From the NCBI GenBank assembly GCA_963697345.1, contig CAVONS010000013.1, positions 73,151 to 137,150 of the forward strand: DNA of 64,000 bases, read 5' to 3'. Below the pieces are notes generated by a model. It did not search any database, was not told the origin of the DNA, and saw only the letters and a program-made list of their open reading frames with translations. A program made the position numbers and the translations under genes. The DNA comes from Prado023 sp963697345 (GTDB lineage: Bacteria > Actinomycetota > Actinomycetes > S36-B12 > CAIYMF01). This document shows, piece by piece, positions 51,739-59,639 of this stretch (its first letter is position 1; every line of letters begins with the position of its first letter).

Positions 51739-53424
51739 TCAGGCGTCGATGACGATCGCCATGATCACCGGATTGCGCCGGTAGGTCTTGTTGACCCACC
51801 GGCTCACAGTGCGGTGGATGATCTGCTCGAGCTGGTGCTGGTCGCCGATCGACTCGCTGGCCGCCTTGGCCAGGGCGCGGTCGATGTGCGGCACGACCTC
51901 GGCGAACATCGTGTCGCTGTCGACGAGACCCCGGGTCAGGAAGTCCGGCGGTTCGGCCAGCGCGCCGGTGTCGGCATCGACGATCGCCACGATCGTGACC
52001 AGGCCCTCCTCGGCCAGTGTGCGGCGGTCCCTCAAGGAGGCGTCCGTCGCGCCGCCGACGGTCATCCCATCGACGTACACGTAGCCGGCCGGCACCTTCC
52101 CGGTGATCCTGGCCTGCTTGTCGACCAGGTCCACGACGACGCCGTCCTCGGCGATCACGACGTGATCGCTTGCCACGCCGGTGCGGATCGCGATGGCCGC
52201 GTTCGAGGACAGGTGGCGCCACTCGCCGTGGATCGGCATCACGTTGCCCGGCTTCACGATGTTGTAGCAGTAGGCCAGCTCACCAGCGCTGGCGTGCCCG
52301 GAGACATGCACCTTGGCGTTGCCCTTGTGCACGACGTTCGCGCCGTAGCGGGTCAGCGCGTTGATCACCCGGTAGATCGCGTTCTCATTGCCCGGGATCA
52401 GCGAGCTGGCCATGAGGACGGTGTCGCCGGGCCCGATCCGGATCTCGTGGTCGCGGTTGGCCATCCTGGCCAGTGCGGCCATCGGCTCCCCCTGCGACCC
52501 GGTCGACACGAGCGTGATCTTGTCGTCGGGCAGCTTCTTGATCTCCTTGAGGTTCATGACCAGGCCCTCAGGGATCGTCAGGTACCCGAGATCACGGGCG
52601 ATGCCCATGTTGCGCACCATCGAGCGCCCGACGAAGGCCACCTTGCGACCGTGGTGGTGAGCCGCGTCGATGACCTGCTGGATCCGATGGACGTGGCTGG
52701 CGAAGCTCGACACGATGATCCGCCGCGGTGCCGTGCGGAAGACCTCCTCGATGGCCGGTGCCAGCTCCCGCTCGGAGATCGTGAAGCCGGGCACGTCGGC
52801 GTTGGTCGAGTCGGTCATGAACAGGTCCACGCCCTCATCGCCGAGGCGGGCGAAGGCACGCAGGTCGGTGATGCGGGAGTCCAGCGGGAACTGGTCCATC
52901 TTGAAGTCGCCGGTGTGCAGCACCATGCCGGCTGAGGTGCGGATCGCCACGGCCAGCCCGTCGGGAATGGAGTGGTTGACCGCGATGAACTCGCAGTCGA
53001 AGGGTCCCAGCGTCCGCCGCTCGCCCTCGGCGACCCGCTGGGTCACCGGGGTGATCCGGTGCTCCTTGAGCTTCGAGGTGATGAACGCCAGGGACAATCG
53101 CGATCCGACCAGCGGGATGTCCGGGCGTTCGCGCAGCAGGTAGGGCACGCCACCGATGTGGTCCTCGTGGCCGTGCGTCAGCACGATCGCCTCGATCTGG
53201 TCCAGCCGGTCGCGGATCCAGGTGAAGTCGGGCAGGATCACGTCGACCCCGGGCTGGGTCTCCTCGGGGAACAGCACGCCGCAGTCGACGACCAGAAGTC
53301 GCCCGGCATGCTCGAAGACGGTCATGTTGCGGCCGATCTCGCCGAGTCCGCCGAGGGGGACAACGCGGAGGCCGCCCTTGGGCAGCGGGGGCGGCGGGCC
53401 CAGCTCGGGATGGGGATGGCTCAT
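51739..53424 (-). CDS. rnj: Ribonuclease J
   Basis: RNase J is a metallo-beta-lactamase exo- and endoribonuclease for rRNA and mRNA processing. The 561-residue product has VPLGGLGEIGRNMTV, the zinc site LTHGHEDHIGGVPYLL, VLHTGDFKMDQFPLD, MTDSTNADVPG and, in the beta-CASP domain, SSFASHVHRIQQVIDAA, LVSTGSQGEPMAALARM, HVSGHASAGELAYCYNIVKPGNVMPIHGEWRHL, plus a C-terminal domain. The N-terminus is Pro-rich. CACACT lies 6 nt before the ATG. dapA, its usual upstream neighbour, is absent here. Confidence 0.95.
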   Translation of the reverse strand: MSHPHPELGPPPPLPKGGLRVVPLGGLGEIGRNMTVFEHAGRLLVVDCGVLFPEETQPGVDVILPDFTWIRDRLDQIEAIVLTHGHEDHIGGVPYLLRERPDIPLVGSRLSLAFITSKLKEHRITPVTQRVAEGERRTLGPFDCEFIAVNHSIPDGLAVAIRTSAGMVLHTGDFKMDQFPLDSRITDLRAFARLGDEGVDLFMTDSTNADVPGFTISERELAPAIEEVFRTAPRRIIVSSFASHVHRIQQVIDAAHHHGRKVAFVGRSMVRNMGIARDLGYLTIPEGLVMNLKEIKKLPDDKITLVSTGSQGEPMAALARMANRDHEIRIGPGDTVLMASSLIPGNENAIYRVINALTRYGANVVHKGNAKVHVSGHASAGELAYCYNIVKPGNVMPIHGEWRHLSSNAAIAIRTGVASDHVVIAEDGVVVDLVDKQARITGKVPAGYVYVDGMTVGGATDASLRDRRTLAEEGLVTIVAIVDADTGALAEPPDFLTRGLVDSDTMFAEVVPHIDRALAKAASESIGDQHQLEQIIHRTVSRWVNKTYRRNPVIMAIVIDA

Positions 53425-53430
53425 GGGGGA

Positions 53431-53436
53431 AGTGTG
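53431..53436 (-). promoter_or_regulatory. -10-like hexamer CACACT before RNase J
   Basis: CACACT is followed by 6 nt and the ATG at 53424; it matches the element before the acyl-CoA ligase. Confidence 0.35.
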
Positions 53437-53477
53437 TCACCCTCTGGCGCGGATCATTCCCACCGAGCGGACCTGGT

Positions 53478-55241
53478 TCAGCGCTTGATGGCGTCGCGAA
53501 GGTTGACGACCAGGAGCAGGAGGGCGGCAGCGGCGAACCCCCACCCGAGGACGAGCCGCCAGTCGACCACGACCCAGTACAGGGCGAAGAGGATCACGAG
53601 CACCGAGATCAGCCGACCCATGACGGACAGGAACTGCCCCCGTACGAGGCCCTCGATGGACAGCAGCAGGACCAGCCACGTGAAGGCGATGCTGGTGGCA
53701 CTGACCCCGGCGGTGGGAAGGATGATGGCGCTCACGGCCCAGAGGATCACAGGAGTGCTGATCACGGCCCAGCCGGCGAGCACACGGCTGCGAGCTCCGC
53801 CCAGAGCCACCAGGGGCGTGCGGCGGTGCCCAAGGTGCTCATGTGGGTCGTCGCGGACCTGCGGGGTCGCCTGCGCGGCCAGGATCCGGGCGCGATCATC
53901 TTCCAGGCGCGTCAGTTCCATCCTGAGCGCCAGCACCCGCTGCTCGTCGCCGGCCAGCGCCCGGACCTCAGGCGCGGCCGGAGCCTTTCCCGCGGCAGCT
54001 ACCTCCAGCGCCCGGCGACCTTCGGCCACCTCCGCACGCAGTTCCGTGACGCGCTGCTCCAGCTCGTCGGCTCGGGCGGACATGAGCCCGGCCTCGGCCG
54101 TCGCGTTCGGAGCTACCTTGGCCATGCCGGCCCAGCCCAGCGGGTCGGCCCAGGACTGCCGGACGGTTCCGTCGCGCTCGTACCGCGGGCCGGCGGGCCC
54201 GCGCTCGCCGCCGAGCCGGTCGCGTGTGTCGTGCCCCCACAGGCCGCGGAAGTCGCGCACCCACCCCGTCTCGTCGGTGATGACGACCGGGTGCCACGGA
54301 TCCCCGCTGGGCCCGATGGTCCGCCCGTCGCCGCGGGCGTAGTCCACGTACGGGATGCCCAGGCCCTCCTCCCTGCCGGTTGCTGACCAGGGCGTGAGGA
54401 TCCTGGCAATCCAGCGCACGACTGTGACCAGGCCGCCGAGGGTGGGAGCGGGCACGGTGATCAGGTAGTCGCCGGCCAGGTACGCCCCCGAATGGGAACC
54501 GGCACCGGCGAAGACCTCGGGATGCCGGCCGTCGACGAGGCTCAGGTCGGGATCGTCCCAGCGCCGGCGCAGGTCGTCGCCGGTCTCGTCGTGTGCGGAG
54601 AACACCACCCACCTCGCCGGGGGCAGGCCATCGGCGTCGACCTCGCCGGTGCCATCCAGGTAGATGGTCACCTGCTCCCAGTCGGACTCGTGCTCGTTGA
54701 CCCCGCCGAAGGCCGAGCGCCAGTTGTTGAAGGCGTAGAAGTACCAGTACTGGCAGATGATCCAGTCACCGTCGCGCACCACCCGGCCGTAGTAGGTGGG
54801 CGAGTCGGGATCCAGATGGTCGCGTTGGAGCAGGTAGGACCGCGCGGCGCTGCCGCCGGGCACGCTTCCGCGGAACAGCAGGGACACGCGGTTCAGCGAG
54901 TCGATGAGGCGCGCGAGAAGACCCACGGCGGCCAGTCGACTTCCACCCCTGAGCCGCGGCGGCCGATCAGCAGACGGGATCGTCGTCCGCTTCTCCTTGT
55001 CGCCGGTCACGATGCCCGACAGTGACTGGCCGACGCCCTGGGTGGCGGCGGTTTGCGCGACGAGGGAATCGAGGCCCAGCGACCCTGCGAAGGCCATCAC
55101 CTTGGACTCGTCGTCCTCAGGCGCGCTCCACAGCGTCGCCTGCTCCACGTACCGCTCAACCGAGACAGGGAAGAAGTACTCGCCCCGGGTGAACCGGACG
55201 GTGGGTTCGAAGGCCCGCAGCAGTGTCAGGTCGTCGGACAT
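53478..55241 (-). CDS. Vps62-like protein with coiled coil and C-terminal membrane domain
   Basis: The 587-residue protein is not fully recognised. The middle region (about residues 160-300), WIICQYWYFYAFNNWRS, NEHESDWEQVTIYLDG, RWVVFSAHDETGDD and VFAGAGSHSGAYLAGDYL, resembles the Vps62/DUF946 family, found in plants, fungi and bacteria without clear function. A coiled coil follows (about 395-455, ADELEQRVTELRAEVAEGRRAL), then four hydrophobic segments (about 480-580). Start is set by TAGGAT 6 nt upstream. No partner gene is evident; it is the last chromosomal gene before the island. Confidence 0.65.
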   Translation of the reverse strand: MSDDLTLLRAFEPTVRFTRGEYFFPVSVERYVEQATLWSAPEDDESKVMAFAGSLGLDSLVAQTAATQGVGQSLSGIVTGDKEKRTTIPSADRPPRLRGGSRLAAVGLLARLIDSLNRVSLLFRGSVPGGSAARSYLLQRDHLDPDSPTYYGRVVRDGDWIICQYWYFYAFNNWRSAFGGVNEHESDWEQVTIYLDGTGEVDADGLPPARWVVFSAHDETGDDLRRRWDDPDLSLVDGRHPEVFAGAGSHSGAYLAGDYLITVPAPTLGGLVTVVRWIARILTPWSATGREEGLGIPYVDYARGDGRTIGPSGDPWHPVVITDETGWVRDFRGLWGHDTRDRLGGERGPAGPRYERDGTVRQSWADPLGWAGMAKVAPNATAEAGLMSARADELEQRVTELRAEVAEGRRALEVAAAGKAPAAPEVRALAGDEQRVLALRMELTRLEDDRARILAAQATPQVRDDPHEHLGHRRTPLVALGGARSRVLAGWAVISTPVILWAVSAIILPTAGVSATSIAFTWLVLLLSIEGLVRGQFLSVMGRLISVLVILFALYWVVVDWRLVLGWGFAAAALLLLVVNLRDAIKR

Positions 55242-55247
55242 GCGGTC

Positions 55248-55253
55248 ATCCTA
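55248..55253 (-). promoter_or_regulatory. -10 hexamer TAGGAT, leaderless start of Vps62-like gene
   Basis: On the minus strand TAGGAT is followed by GACCGC and the ATG at 55241. Confidence 0.5.
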
Positions 55254-55306
55254 GGACCGGGATTTGGTGGTGGCCCGTGAGGCTGGGGCTCTTGTTGTGG
55301 CGCGGT

Positions 55307-55346
55307 TGACGAGATCCGTCGCGCTCGCCGGTGACGAGATCCGTCG
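55307..55346 (+). repeat. Pair of 15-bp direct repeats near the island boundary
   Basis: TGACGAGATCCGTCG occurs at 55307-55321 and 55332-55346. Each copy has GACG and CGTC arms around a 5-nt centre. They lie about 100 bp outside the tRNA fragment, on the chromosomal side; a role is unknown. Confidence 0.5.
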
Positions 55347-55391
55347 ATCGCCTGTGGCGATCTCCTCCCGATTCTCGGCTCCACTTCGGGT

Positions 55392-55439
55392 CTCATGCAC
55401 AACGGCCCCCCGGAACACCGGGAGGCCTTCGTGCATGAG
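55392..55439 (-). terminator. Long hairpin terminator after the tRNA-Gly fragment
   Basis: CTCATGCAC (55392-55400) pairs with GTGCATGAG (55431-55439), and inside them GGCCCCCCGG pairs, with interruptions, with CCGGGAGGCC. Its position immediately after the tRNA 3' end marks it as the original tRNA-Gly transcription terminator. Confidence 0.7.
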
Positions 55440-55480
55440 AGCGGGTGACGAGAATCGAACTCGCACTGTCAGCTTGGGAA
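55440..55480 (-). other. Attachment site: 3' fragment of tRNA-Gly(CCC)
   Basis: Read on the minus strand, these 41 bp are the anticodon loop TTCCCAA, the 3' anticodon-stem strand GCTGA, a 4-nt variable region, the T arm (GCGAG, TTCGATT, CTCGT), the 3' acceptor strand CACCCGC and discriminator T of tRNA-Gly. The 5' side is not tRNA: GACAGA stands where TCAGC is needed to pair with GCTGA. This is the displaced 3' copy left by integration into a tRNA gene; the complete tRNA-Gly should lie at the other end of the element, beyond 64000. Confidence 0.8.
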
Positions 55481-55544
55481 TCTGTCAGTCGCGAAGGCGG
55501 GAATGCCTATGGCATGGGCACTTTCAGCGTCAGCGCTAGAGGCT

Positions 55545-55566
55545 CGTGCAACGAACGTGCAACGAA
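55545..55566 (+). repeat. Two tandem 11-bp repeats beside the attachment site
   Basis: CGTGCAACGAA is repeated directly at 55545-55555 and 55556-55566, about 65 bp inside the element. Short tandem repeats at this distance from an att core are typical of integrase arm-binding sites. A palindrome, ATGCC-TAT-GGCAT, lies at 55503-55515 between them and the core. Confidence 0.5.
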
Positions 55567-55645
55567 GCGCCCGTATGAGCGGCCTGGCGGCCTGGGCCGG
55601 GAGGACTGGTCCTGGCCAAGATCGAGGGCGATCTCCGGGACGTTG

Positions 55646-56068
55646 TCACCGGGTGTAGGCCCACGGGTCGATCAGCTTGAGTCCCATGCCCTGGAAGTCG
55701 GCGACGTTCCGAGTGGCGACCTTGGCCTTGTGTACCTTCGCGATCGCGGCGATCTGGGCGTCGAAAGCACTCGTCGGCCGGCCGGCACGGTCACGCGCGG
55801 CCATCAGGGAACCGTAGTTGCGAGCCGCGGCGACGTCGAACGGCAGGATCGTTGTGGCGAAGGACTCCCACAGCCCGGCCGCGGCGGTCCGCAGCGCATC
55901 GGCCCGCGATCCGTCGGGCAGTCTCGCCAGTCCGTATTCGATCTCGGCGACCGTGATCGCCGTGGTCGCGAGGTCCCCATCGGTGCTCTCGCGCATCCAG
56001 TTGAGCACCCGTGGGTCACCGGCAGGACGCATCAGCTCGGAAACGACGTTGGTGTCCAGGATGATCAC
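55646..56068 (-). CDS. Type II toxin, VapC/FitB-like PIN-domain ribonuclease
   Basis: The 140-residue PIN-domain protein has the acidic metal-binding residues at MIILDTNVVSELMRP (Asp5), AITVAEIEYGLARLP (Glu), PTSAFDAQIAAIAKVH (Asp) and a final Asp in NVADFQGMGLKLIDPW. The ELMRP and EIEYG context is FitB-like. It would cleave RNA when free of antitoxin. Its ATG overlaps the antitoxin stop, the usual order with antitoxin first. Such pairs stabilise integrated elements. Confidence 0.92.
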   Translation of the reverse strand: MIILDTNVVSELMRPAGDPRVLNWMRESTDGDLATTAITVAEIEYGLARLPDGSRADALRTAAAGLWESFATTILPFDVAAARNYGSLMAARDRAGRPTSAFDAQIAAIAKVHKAKVATRNVADFQGMGLKLIDPWAYTR

Positions 56069-56304
56069 GCGCTGAACTCCACCGGCGGGCGGGCCGCAGT
56101 CCGCGGCGGGAGCTCAAGCTCCGCCCCACCGAGGTCAGTGAACGTCCGGTGCAGGGCGGTGAACAGCCCTTCGCCGGGAGGCAGGACAGCCTCAGCAAGG
56201 ATCGCCCGAGCCTCGGACTCCATGGACCGGCCGTGTTCTGCCGCCCGTCGCTGCAGGCCAGCCTTCACCCGTGGATCCAGGTCGCGAATGGTCACCACGC
56301 TCAT
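56065..56304 (-). CDS. FitA-like ribbon-helix-helix antitoxin
   Basis: The 79-residue protein begins MSVVTIRDLDPRVKAGLQRRAAEHGRSMESEARAIL, a ribbon-helix-helix DNA-binding domain of the FitA/VapB type; the C-terminal half (FTALHRTFTDLGGAELELPPR) should bind and block the toxin. The complex normally represses its own promoter. ATG 56304 follows AGAGGGGTGA; an ATG six codons upstream is possible but lies against the likely transcription start. Confidence 0.88.
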   Translation of the reverse strand: MSVVTIRDLDPRVKAGLQRRAAEHGRSMESEARAILAEAVLPPGEGLFTALHRTFTDLGGAELELPPRTAARPPVEFSA

Positions 56305-56331
56305 GGCACTCACCCCTCTCATGTGCTGTCA

Positions 56332-56337
56332 ATGCTA
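56332..56337 (-). promoter_or_regulatory. -10 hexamer TAGCAT of the toxin-antitoxin operon
   Basis: TAGCAT on the minus strand would start transcription about 20 nt before the antitoxin ATG at 56304, leaving a leader with AGAGGGG. Confidence 0.4.
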
Positions 56338-56489
56338 GCACGGCGTGGGTCTCGGCTGGCCCGGATGGGAGCCCTCCTCCGGCACGTCCTCTCGCGTCCG
56401 GTGCAGGTCCGCGACGATCCGAGCCAACGAAACTACGCAAACTCTCACCTTGGCTTTGCCCCCCGTAGTCAGCCGGACGAATCGGACGC

Positions 56490-56495
56490 TATGGT
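56490..56495 (+). promoter_or_regulatory. -10 hexamer TATGGT, leaderless start
   Basis: TATGGT ends 7 nt before the ATG at 56503. The preceding 80 bp are less GC-rich than their surroundings. Confidence 0.35.
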
Positions 56496-56502
56496 GCATT
56501 CC

Positions 56503-57054
56503 ATGCGTGGAACAGCCGCAACCCGAGCCCTATCAGGGCTTCGTGTGCCGCAGTCCGTACCGCATCACCCGTGGTCCAACGCCAGGGAAGGCGACAAAGC
56601 GCGACCGCCGGCCGCAACCTGGCCCGAGGTGTTCGCGTACTTCTTGCCCGAGGTCGTCACCCTGGCGGCGAGTCTGGTCCTTGCCCTCGTACAGCTGCAG
56701 TGGTTGACGCAGAGCCAGGAGGTGCCGACAGTCCTGGGGGTTGCCACGTCGTGGGCGGTGATCCTCACGTCGGTGTTGCTGGGCCTACAGATCCTTCCTG
56801 CGGACCGCCTTCATCGGAGGGCCTCCGGGGCTGTGACCACCCTTGCTCGTGTGCGGCTTGCCGTCCGGCTTGCCTTCGCCGGCCTGGTCACCCACTTGGT
56901 GGGCAGGCCTTGGCAGACCCGGGTCGCCTCCACCAGGATGCGTGCGCTCACCAACTCCCGGCCCGCGCCCTCGTCCCTCCAGTTGGCACGTTTCGTGGCC
57001 GAACTGCGAGCGCCCGGTTCGCCGCAGCGATGCGCGGAGGCCGGCGCCGCGTAG
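56503..57054 (+). CDS. Hypothetical membrane protein of the island
   Basis: No family is recognised. The 183-residue product has two clear hydrophobic stretches, FLPEVVTLAASLVLALVQL (about residues 45-65) and VLGVATSWAVILTSVLLGL (about 75-95), followed by a basic, Arg/Ala-rich C-terminal half. The ATG was chosen from the TATGGT spacing; an ATG at 56491 and a much longer upstream frame also exist. It is divergent from the toxin-antitoxin operon. The frame is open but could still be fortuitous. Confidence 0.45.
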   Translation: MRGTAATRALSGLRVPQSVPHHPWSNAREGDKARPPAATWPEVFAYFLPEVVTLAASLVLALVQLQWLTQSQEVPTVLGVATSWAVILTSVLLGLQILPADRLHRRASGAVTTLARVRLAVRLAFAGLVTHLVGRPWQTRVASTRMRALTNSRPAPSSLQLARFVAELRAPGSPQRCAEAGAA

Positions 57055-57156
57055 TTGCGACCCCATCGATCGTGAGGAGTCGGGCACGCCCCGGAGCGCC
57101 TGTGTGCCGACCTCCCACGTCCTGCCCTTGACTCCGCGGCGTGCCCTCGCCCCCTC

Positions 57157-57549
57157 ATGTCACGAAGCACGAACGCTCATCCACCCACCACCGCCCGGGA
57201 TCCAATTGGTGCCCCGCGCGTCCACCTCCCGAGCGAGGCAGCCCAGAGGCTCAACATCTCCACGTCGATGCTGCGCAAGCTCACCCTCTGCGGCGCGATA
57301 GGTCACGTCCGTCTTGGCGTTGGGGATCAGCGTCACCGGATCGGCTACACCGAAGCGCAGATCGTCGACTTCATCGCAGCCAGGACCGTTCCCGCTGTGG
57401 AGGTGGCCCCAATCCCGGCGCCTGCCGTTCCAGTGAAGACGGCCAAGCGCCGAGCAACTCGTGCGGATCCGGACGCCCGTGCTGCCGCGTCGCGGATGCT
57501 CGACAAGGCCCTGGCCGCGGGTTCGGTCGCGGAGTGGGGTCGGTCATGA
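57157..57549 (+). CDS. Helix-turn-helix excisionase-like protein
   Basis: The 130-residue protein has a MerR/excisionase-type winged helix: VHLPSEAAQRLNISTSMLRKLTLCGAIGHVRLGVGDQRHRIGYTEAQIVDFIAA (about residues 22-75), followed by a Lys/Ala-rich segment and a C-terminal helix. On an integrated element such a protein usually directs excision or regulates the adjacent genes. Its stop overlaps the DUF3631 gene start (ATGA), so the two are co-translated. Confidence 0.75.
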   Translation: MSRSTNAHPPTTARDPIGAPRVHLPSEAAQRLNISTSMLRKLTLCGAIGHVRLGVGDQRHRIGYTEAQIVDFIAARTVPAVEVAPIPAPAVPVKTAKRRATRADPDARAAASRMLDKALAAGSVAEWGRS

Positions 57550-58904
57550 CTGCGCGGCCCGAGGCGCGGTCCCCGAACCAGGTCGGCGGGGGCAACTCGC
57601 GCCCCATGCCTCCGTCCGAAGCCCTGGACGCCACGGAAGCATTCCTCGGCAGGTTCGTCTGCTTCCCCAGCGAGTACGCCCGCGTGGCCACGTCCCTCTG
57701 GGTGGCGCACAGCTACCTGCTCGAGCACTTCGACTCAACGCCCAGGCTGGCCTTCCTGTCCCCAGAGCCTGGTAGCGGCAAGACCCGGGCGCTGGAGGTG
57801 ATCGGTTCGCTCGTCCGCAGGCCGATGCACGCCGTTCACTGCACTCCGGCGGCTCTATTCCGGGCCGTGGGCGACCTCGACAACCGGCCGACGATCCTCT
57901 TCGACGAGATCGACTCGGTGTTCGGACCGAAGGCCAGGGAGAACGAGGAACTGCGGGCGTTCCTCAACGCCGGTCACCGCCGGTCGGGCCTCACCTTCCG
58001 GTGCGAGTCAGTCGGCAACACCCACACGGTGGTCAGCTTCGCTTCCTTCGCGGCTGTTGCCCTTGCCGGATTGCACGACGTGCCAGACACGATCGCCACA
58101 CGATCCGTCATCGTCAAGATGCGCCGGCGGGGTCCGGGCGAGGCCGTCGAGCCCTACCGGTTGCGGGTCCACGAGCCCGAGGGTCTGGCGATCGGCGAGC
58201 AGTTGGCTGCCGCCCTCGACTCTCTGGTCATACCCGAGGACCCAGTGCTGCCCGCTGGTGTGACGGATCGGCCAGCCGATGTTTGGGAGCCGCTGTTGGC
58301 GGTCGCCGAAGGAGTCGGCGGAGCCTGGCCGGGTCGTGCGGCCGAGGCGTGCCTGCACTTCGTCGCAGGTCCCGCAGGCGCAGCCGAGCCCTCGCTCAAC
58401 CTGTTGTTGCTGGCGGACCTTAGACGGGTCTTCACCGAGGCTGGGAACCCCGATGCCCTGGCGACGGCGCCCCTTCTGGCGGGTCTGTTGGGTCTGGAGG
58501 AATCTCCATGGCGGGATCTCCGGGGCAAGCCGCTGGACCCGTCCGGCCTGGCTCGACGACTGCGGGGCTATGAGATTCGGTCGACCAACCTGCGCGCCGG
58601 TGCCATGGTCGCCAAGGGCTACCGACGGGTCGACCTCGCCGATGCGTGGATGCGCTACCTCGCTCCCGTTCATGAGGACCCCGTTGGGAACCCATCCGGT
58701 GCCATCCCCCAGAAGCCCGCTACAGGCGCTACACCCGCTACACACACTCATCATCAAGAGGAATTGGGAACGAATCGTGCTCAATCCGGCGAGGAACGGC
58801 TGCCAACAGCCGTAGCGGCGCCAACCCACGAAGGCGCTACGCGTGAGGCCCTGGCCGCTACGTCTGGACGCATCACAGCTGGAGGCCGCAGTGTCGGGGC
58901 GTGA
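57546..58904 (+). CDS. DUF3631 domain protein (P-loop ATPase of mobile elements)
   Basis: The 452-residue protein has Walker A LSPEPGSGKTRALEVIGSL (about residue 75), Walker B TILFDEIDSVFG and an arginine-finger-like ATRSVIVKMRRRG region, followed by the helical DUF3631 C-terminal part (PWRDLRGKPLDPSGLARRLRGYEIRSTNLR, AKGYRRVDLADAWMRYL). DUF3631 proteins are frequent on actinobacterial integrative and phage-like elements and are thought to help replication. The last 70 residues are Thr/Pro/Ala-rich and disordered. The next gene starts inside its end. Confidence 0.85.
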   Translation: MTARPEARSPNQVGGGNSRPMPPSEALDATEAFLGRFVCFPSEYARVATSLWVAHSYLLEHFDSTPRLAFLSPEPGSGKTRALEVIGSLVRRPMHAVHCTPAALFRAVGDLDNRPTILFDEIDSVFGPKARENEELRAFLNAGHRRSGLTFRCESVGNTHTVVSFASFAAVALAGLHDVPDTIATRSVIVKMRRRGPGEAVEPYRLRVHEPEGLAIGEQLAAALDSLVIPEDPVLPAGVTDRPADVWEPLLAVAEGVGGAWPGRAAEACLHFVAGPAGAAEPSLNLLLLADLRRVFTEAGNPDALATAPLLAGLLGLEESPWRDLRGKPLDPSGLARRLRGYEIRSTNLRAGAMVAKGYRRVDLADAWMRYLAPVHEDPVGNPSGAIPQKPATGATPATHTHHQEELGTNRAQSGEERLPTAVAAPTHEGATREALAATSGRITAGGRSVGA

Positions 58905-59202
58905 GCATCCGACCAGTACTGTCGGCGAGGCGCGGGTGTGCCGGGCCTGCGCCCAATGGCGCGGGACCCTTCGCAAGGGCTGGCATCCGAGGGCAAGCCG
59001 CAAACGGATCTGGCGTGTTCCGATCCCCCCGTCGTTGCCAGCGTCCGGAAGCCAGCCCGCTTCCACCTCACCCGTCAGGGCCATGCCCGATGAGAGCAAG
59101 CCAGCCTACTCGTCGGACGGAATCCGCTGTCGCGGCTTCCGTCCGGCCGAGGCCGGCGAGGGGGCCTGCGGCCCCCTTCGATCCCCCGAGTGGGCGCCCT
59201 GA
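58891..59202 (+). CDS. Small hypothetical protein between the ATPase and mobC
   Basis: The 103-residue product has one CxxC (VCRACAQWRGTLRKGWHP) and a basic N-terminal half; no family is recognised. Evidence that it is real is positional: GTG lies 5 nt after GGAGG, it overlaps the end of the ATPase gene by 14 bp, and its TGA shares a base with the mobC-like ATG (TGATG). Its C-terminal half has no clear features. Confidence 0.5.
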   Translation: MSGREHPTSTVGEARVCRACAQWRGTLRKGWHPRASRKRIWRVPIPPSLPASGSQPASTSPVRAMPDESKPAYSSDGIRCRGFRPAEAGEGACGPLRSPEWAP

Positions 59203-59636
59203 TGGGTCGCCCACCACGCGCCCCGCAGGGCGCGTCCACCGCGAAGGTGACGGTGCGCCTGCCCGAGCAGGTCGCCGCGGGCTGGCGAGCTGCGGCTGCT
59301 GCCGCCGAGCTGACGGTCTCCGATTGGGTCCGCGGGCAGGTCGCCGCGGCGCGACCCGGTGAGCCTGCGGGGTGGGTGGGCCGCCGCCCGCCGCGACGCC
59401 GGACAGGGTTGGGCCGAGCGGTGGCCCCACCAGTGGATCCGGCGGTGGTGGTCCAGCTGGCCCGGATCGGAAACAACCTCAACCAGATCGCCCGCCACCT
59501 CAACGCCACCGGCGGCCCGCTGACCGTGGCCGGCCTGGTCACCCTGCAGACGATCGCCGCCGACATAGACGCCGCGCTCCGGTCCGGGTTGCCCGCGCGG
59601 GCAGGCCGAACAACCCGGGCTGGTGGGGAGGGCTGA
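59202..59636 (+). CDS. MobC-like mobilization protein
   Basis: The 144-residue protein resembles MobC/relaxosome accessory proteins. An N-terminal ribbon-helix-helix segment (VTVRLPEQVAAGWRAAAAAAELTVSDWVR) is followed by the MobC signature VVQLARIGNNLNQIARHLNATGGPLT and a C-terminal helix. It would bind the transfer origin and help the relaxase nick. The ATG is chosen because it overlaps the preceding stop; the relaxase follows after 3 bp. Confidence 0.85.
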   Translation: MGRPPRAPQGASTAKVTVRLPEQVAAGWRAAAAAAELTVSDWVRGQVAAARPGEPAGWVGRRPPRRRTGLGRAVAPPVDPAVVVQLARIGNNLNQIARHLNATGGPLTVAGLVTLQTIAADIDAALRSGLPARAGRTTRAGGEG

Positions 59637-59639
59637 GCG

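Noticed and set aside
55440..55512. An intact tRNA-Gly gene
   Set aside because: The 5' acceptor, D arm and 5' anticodon strand are absent; only the 3' 41 bp match.
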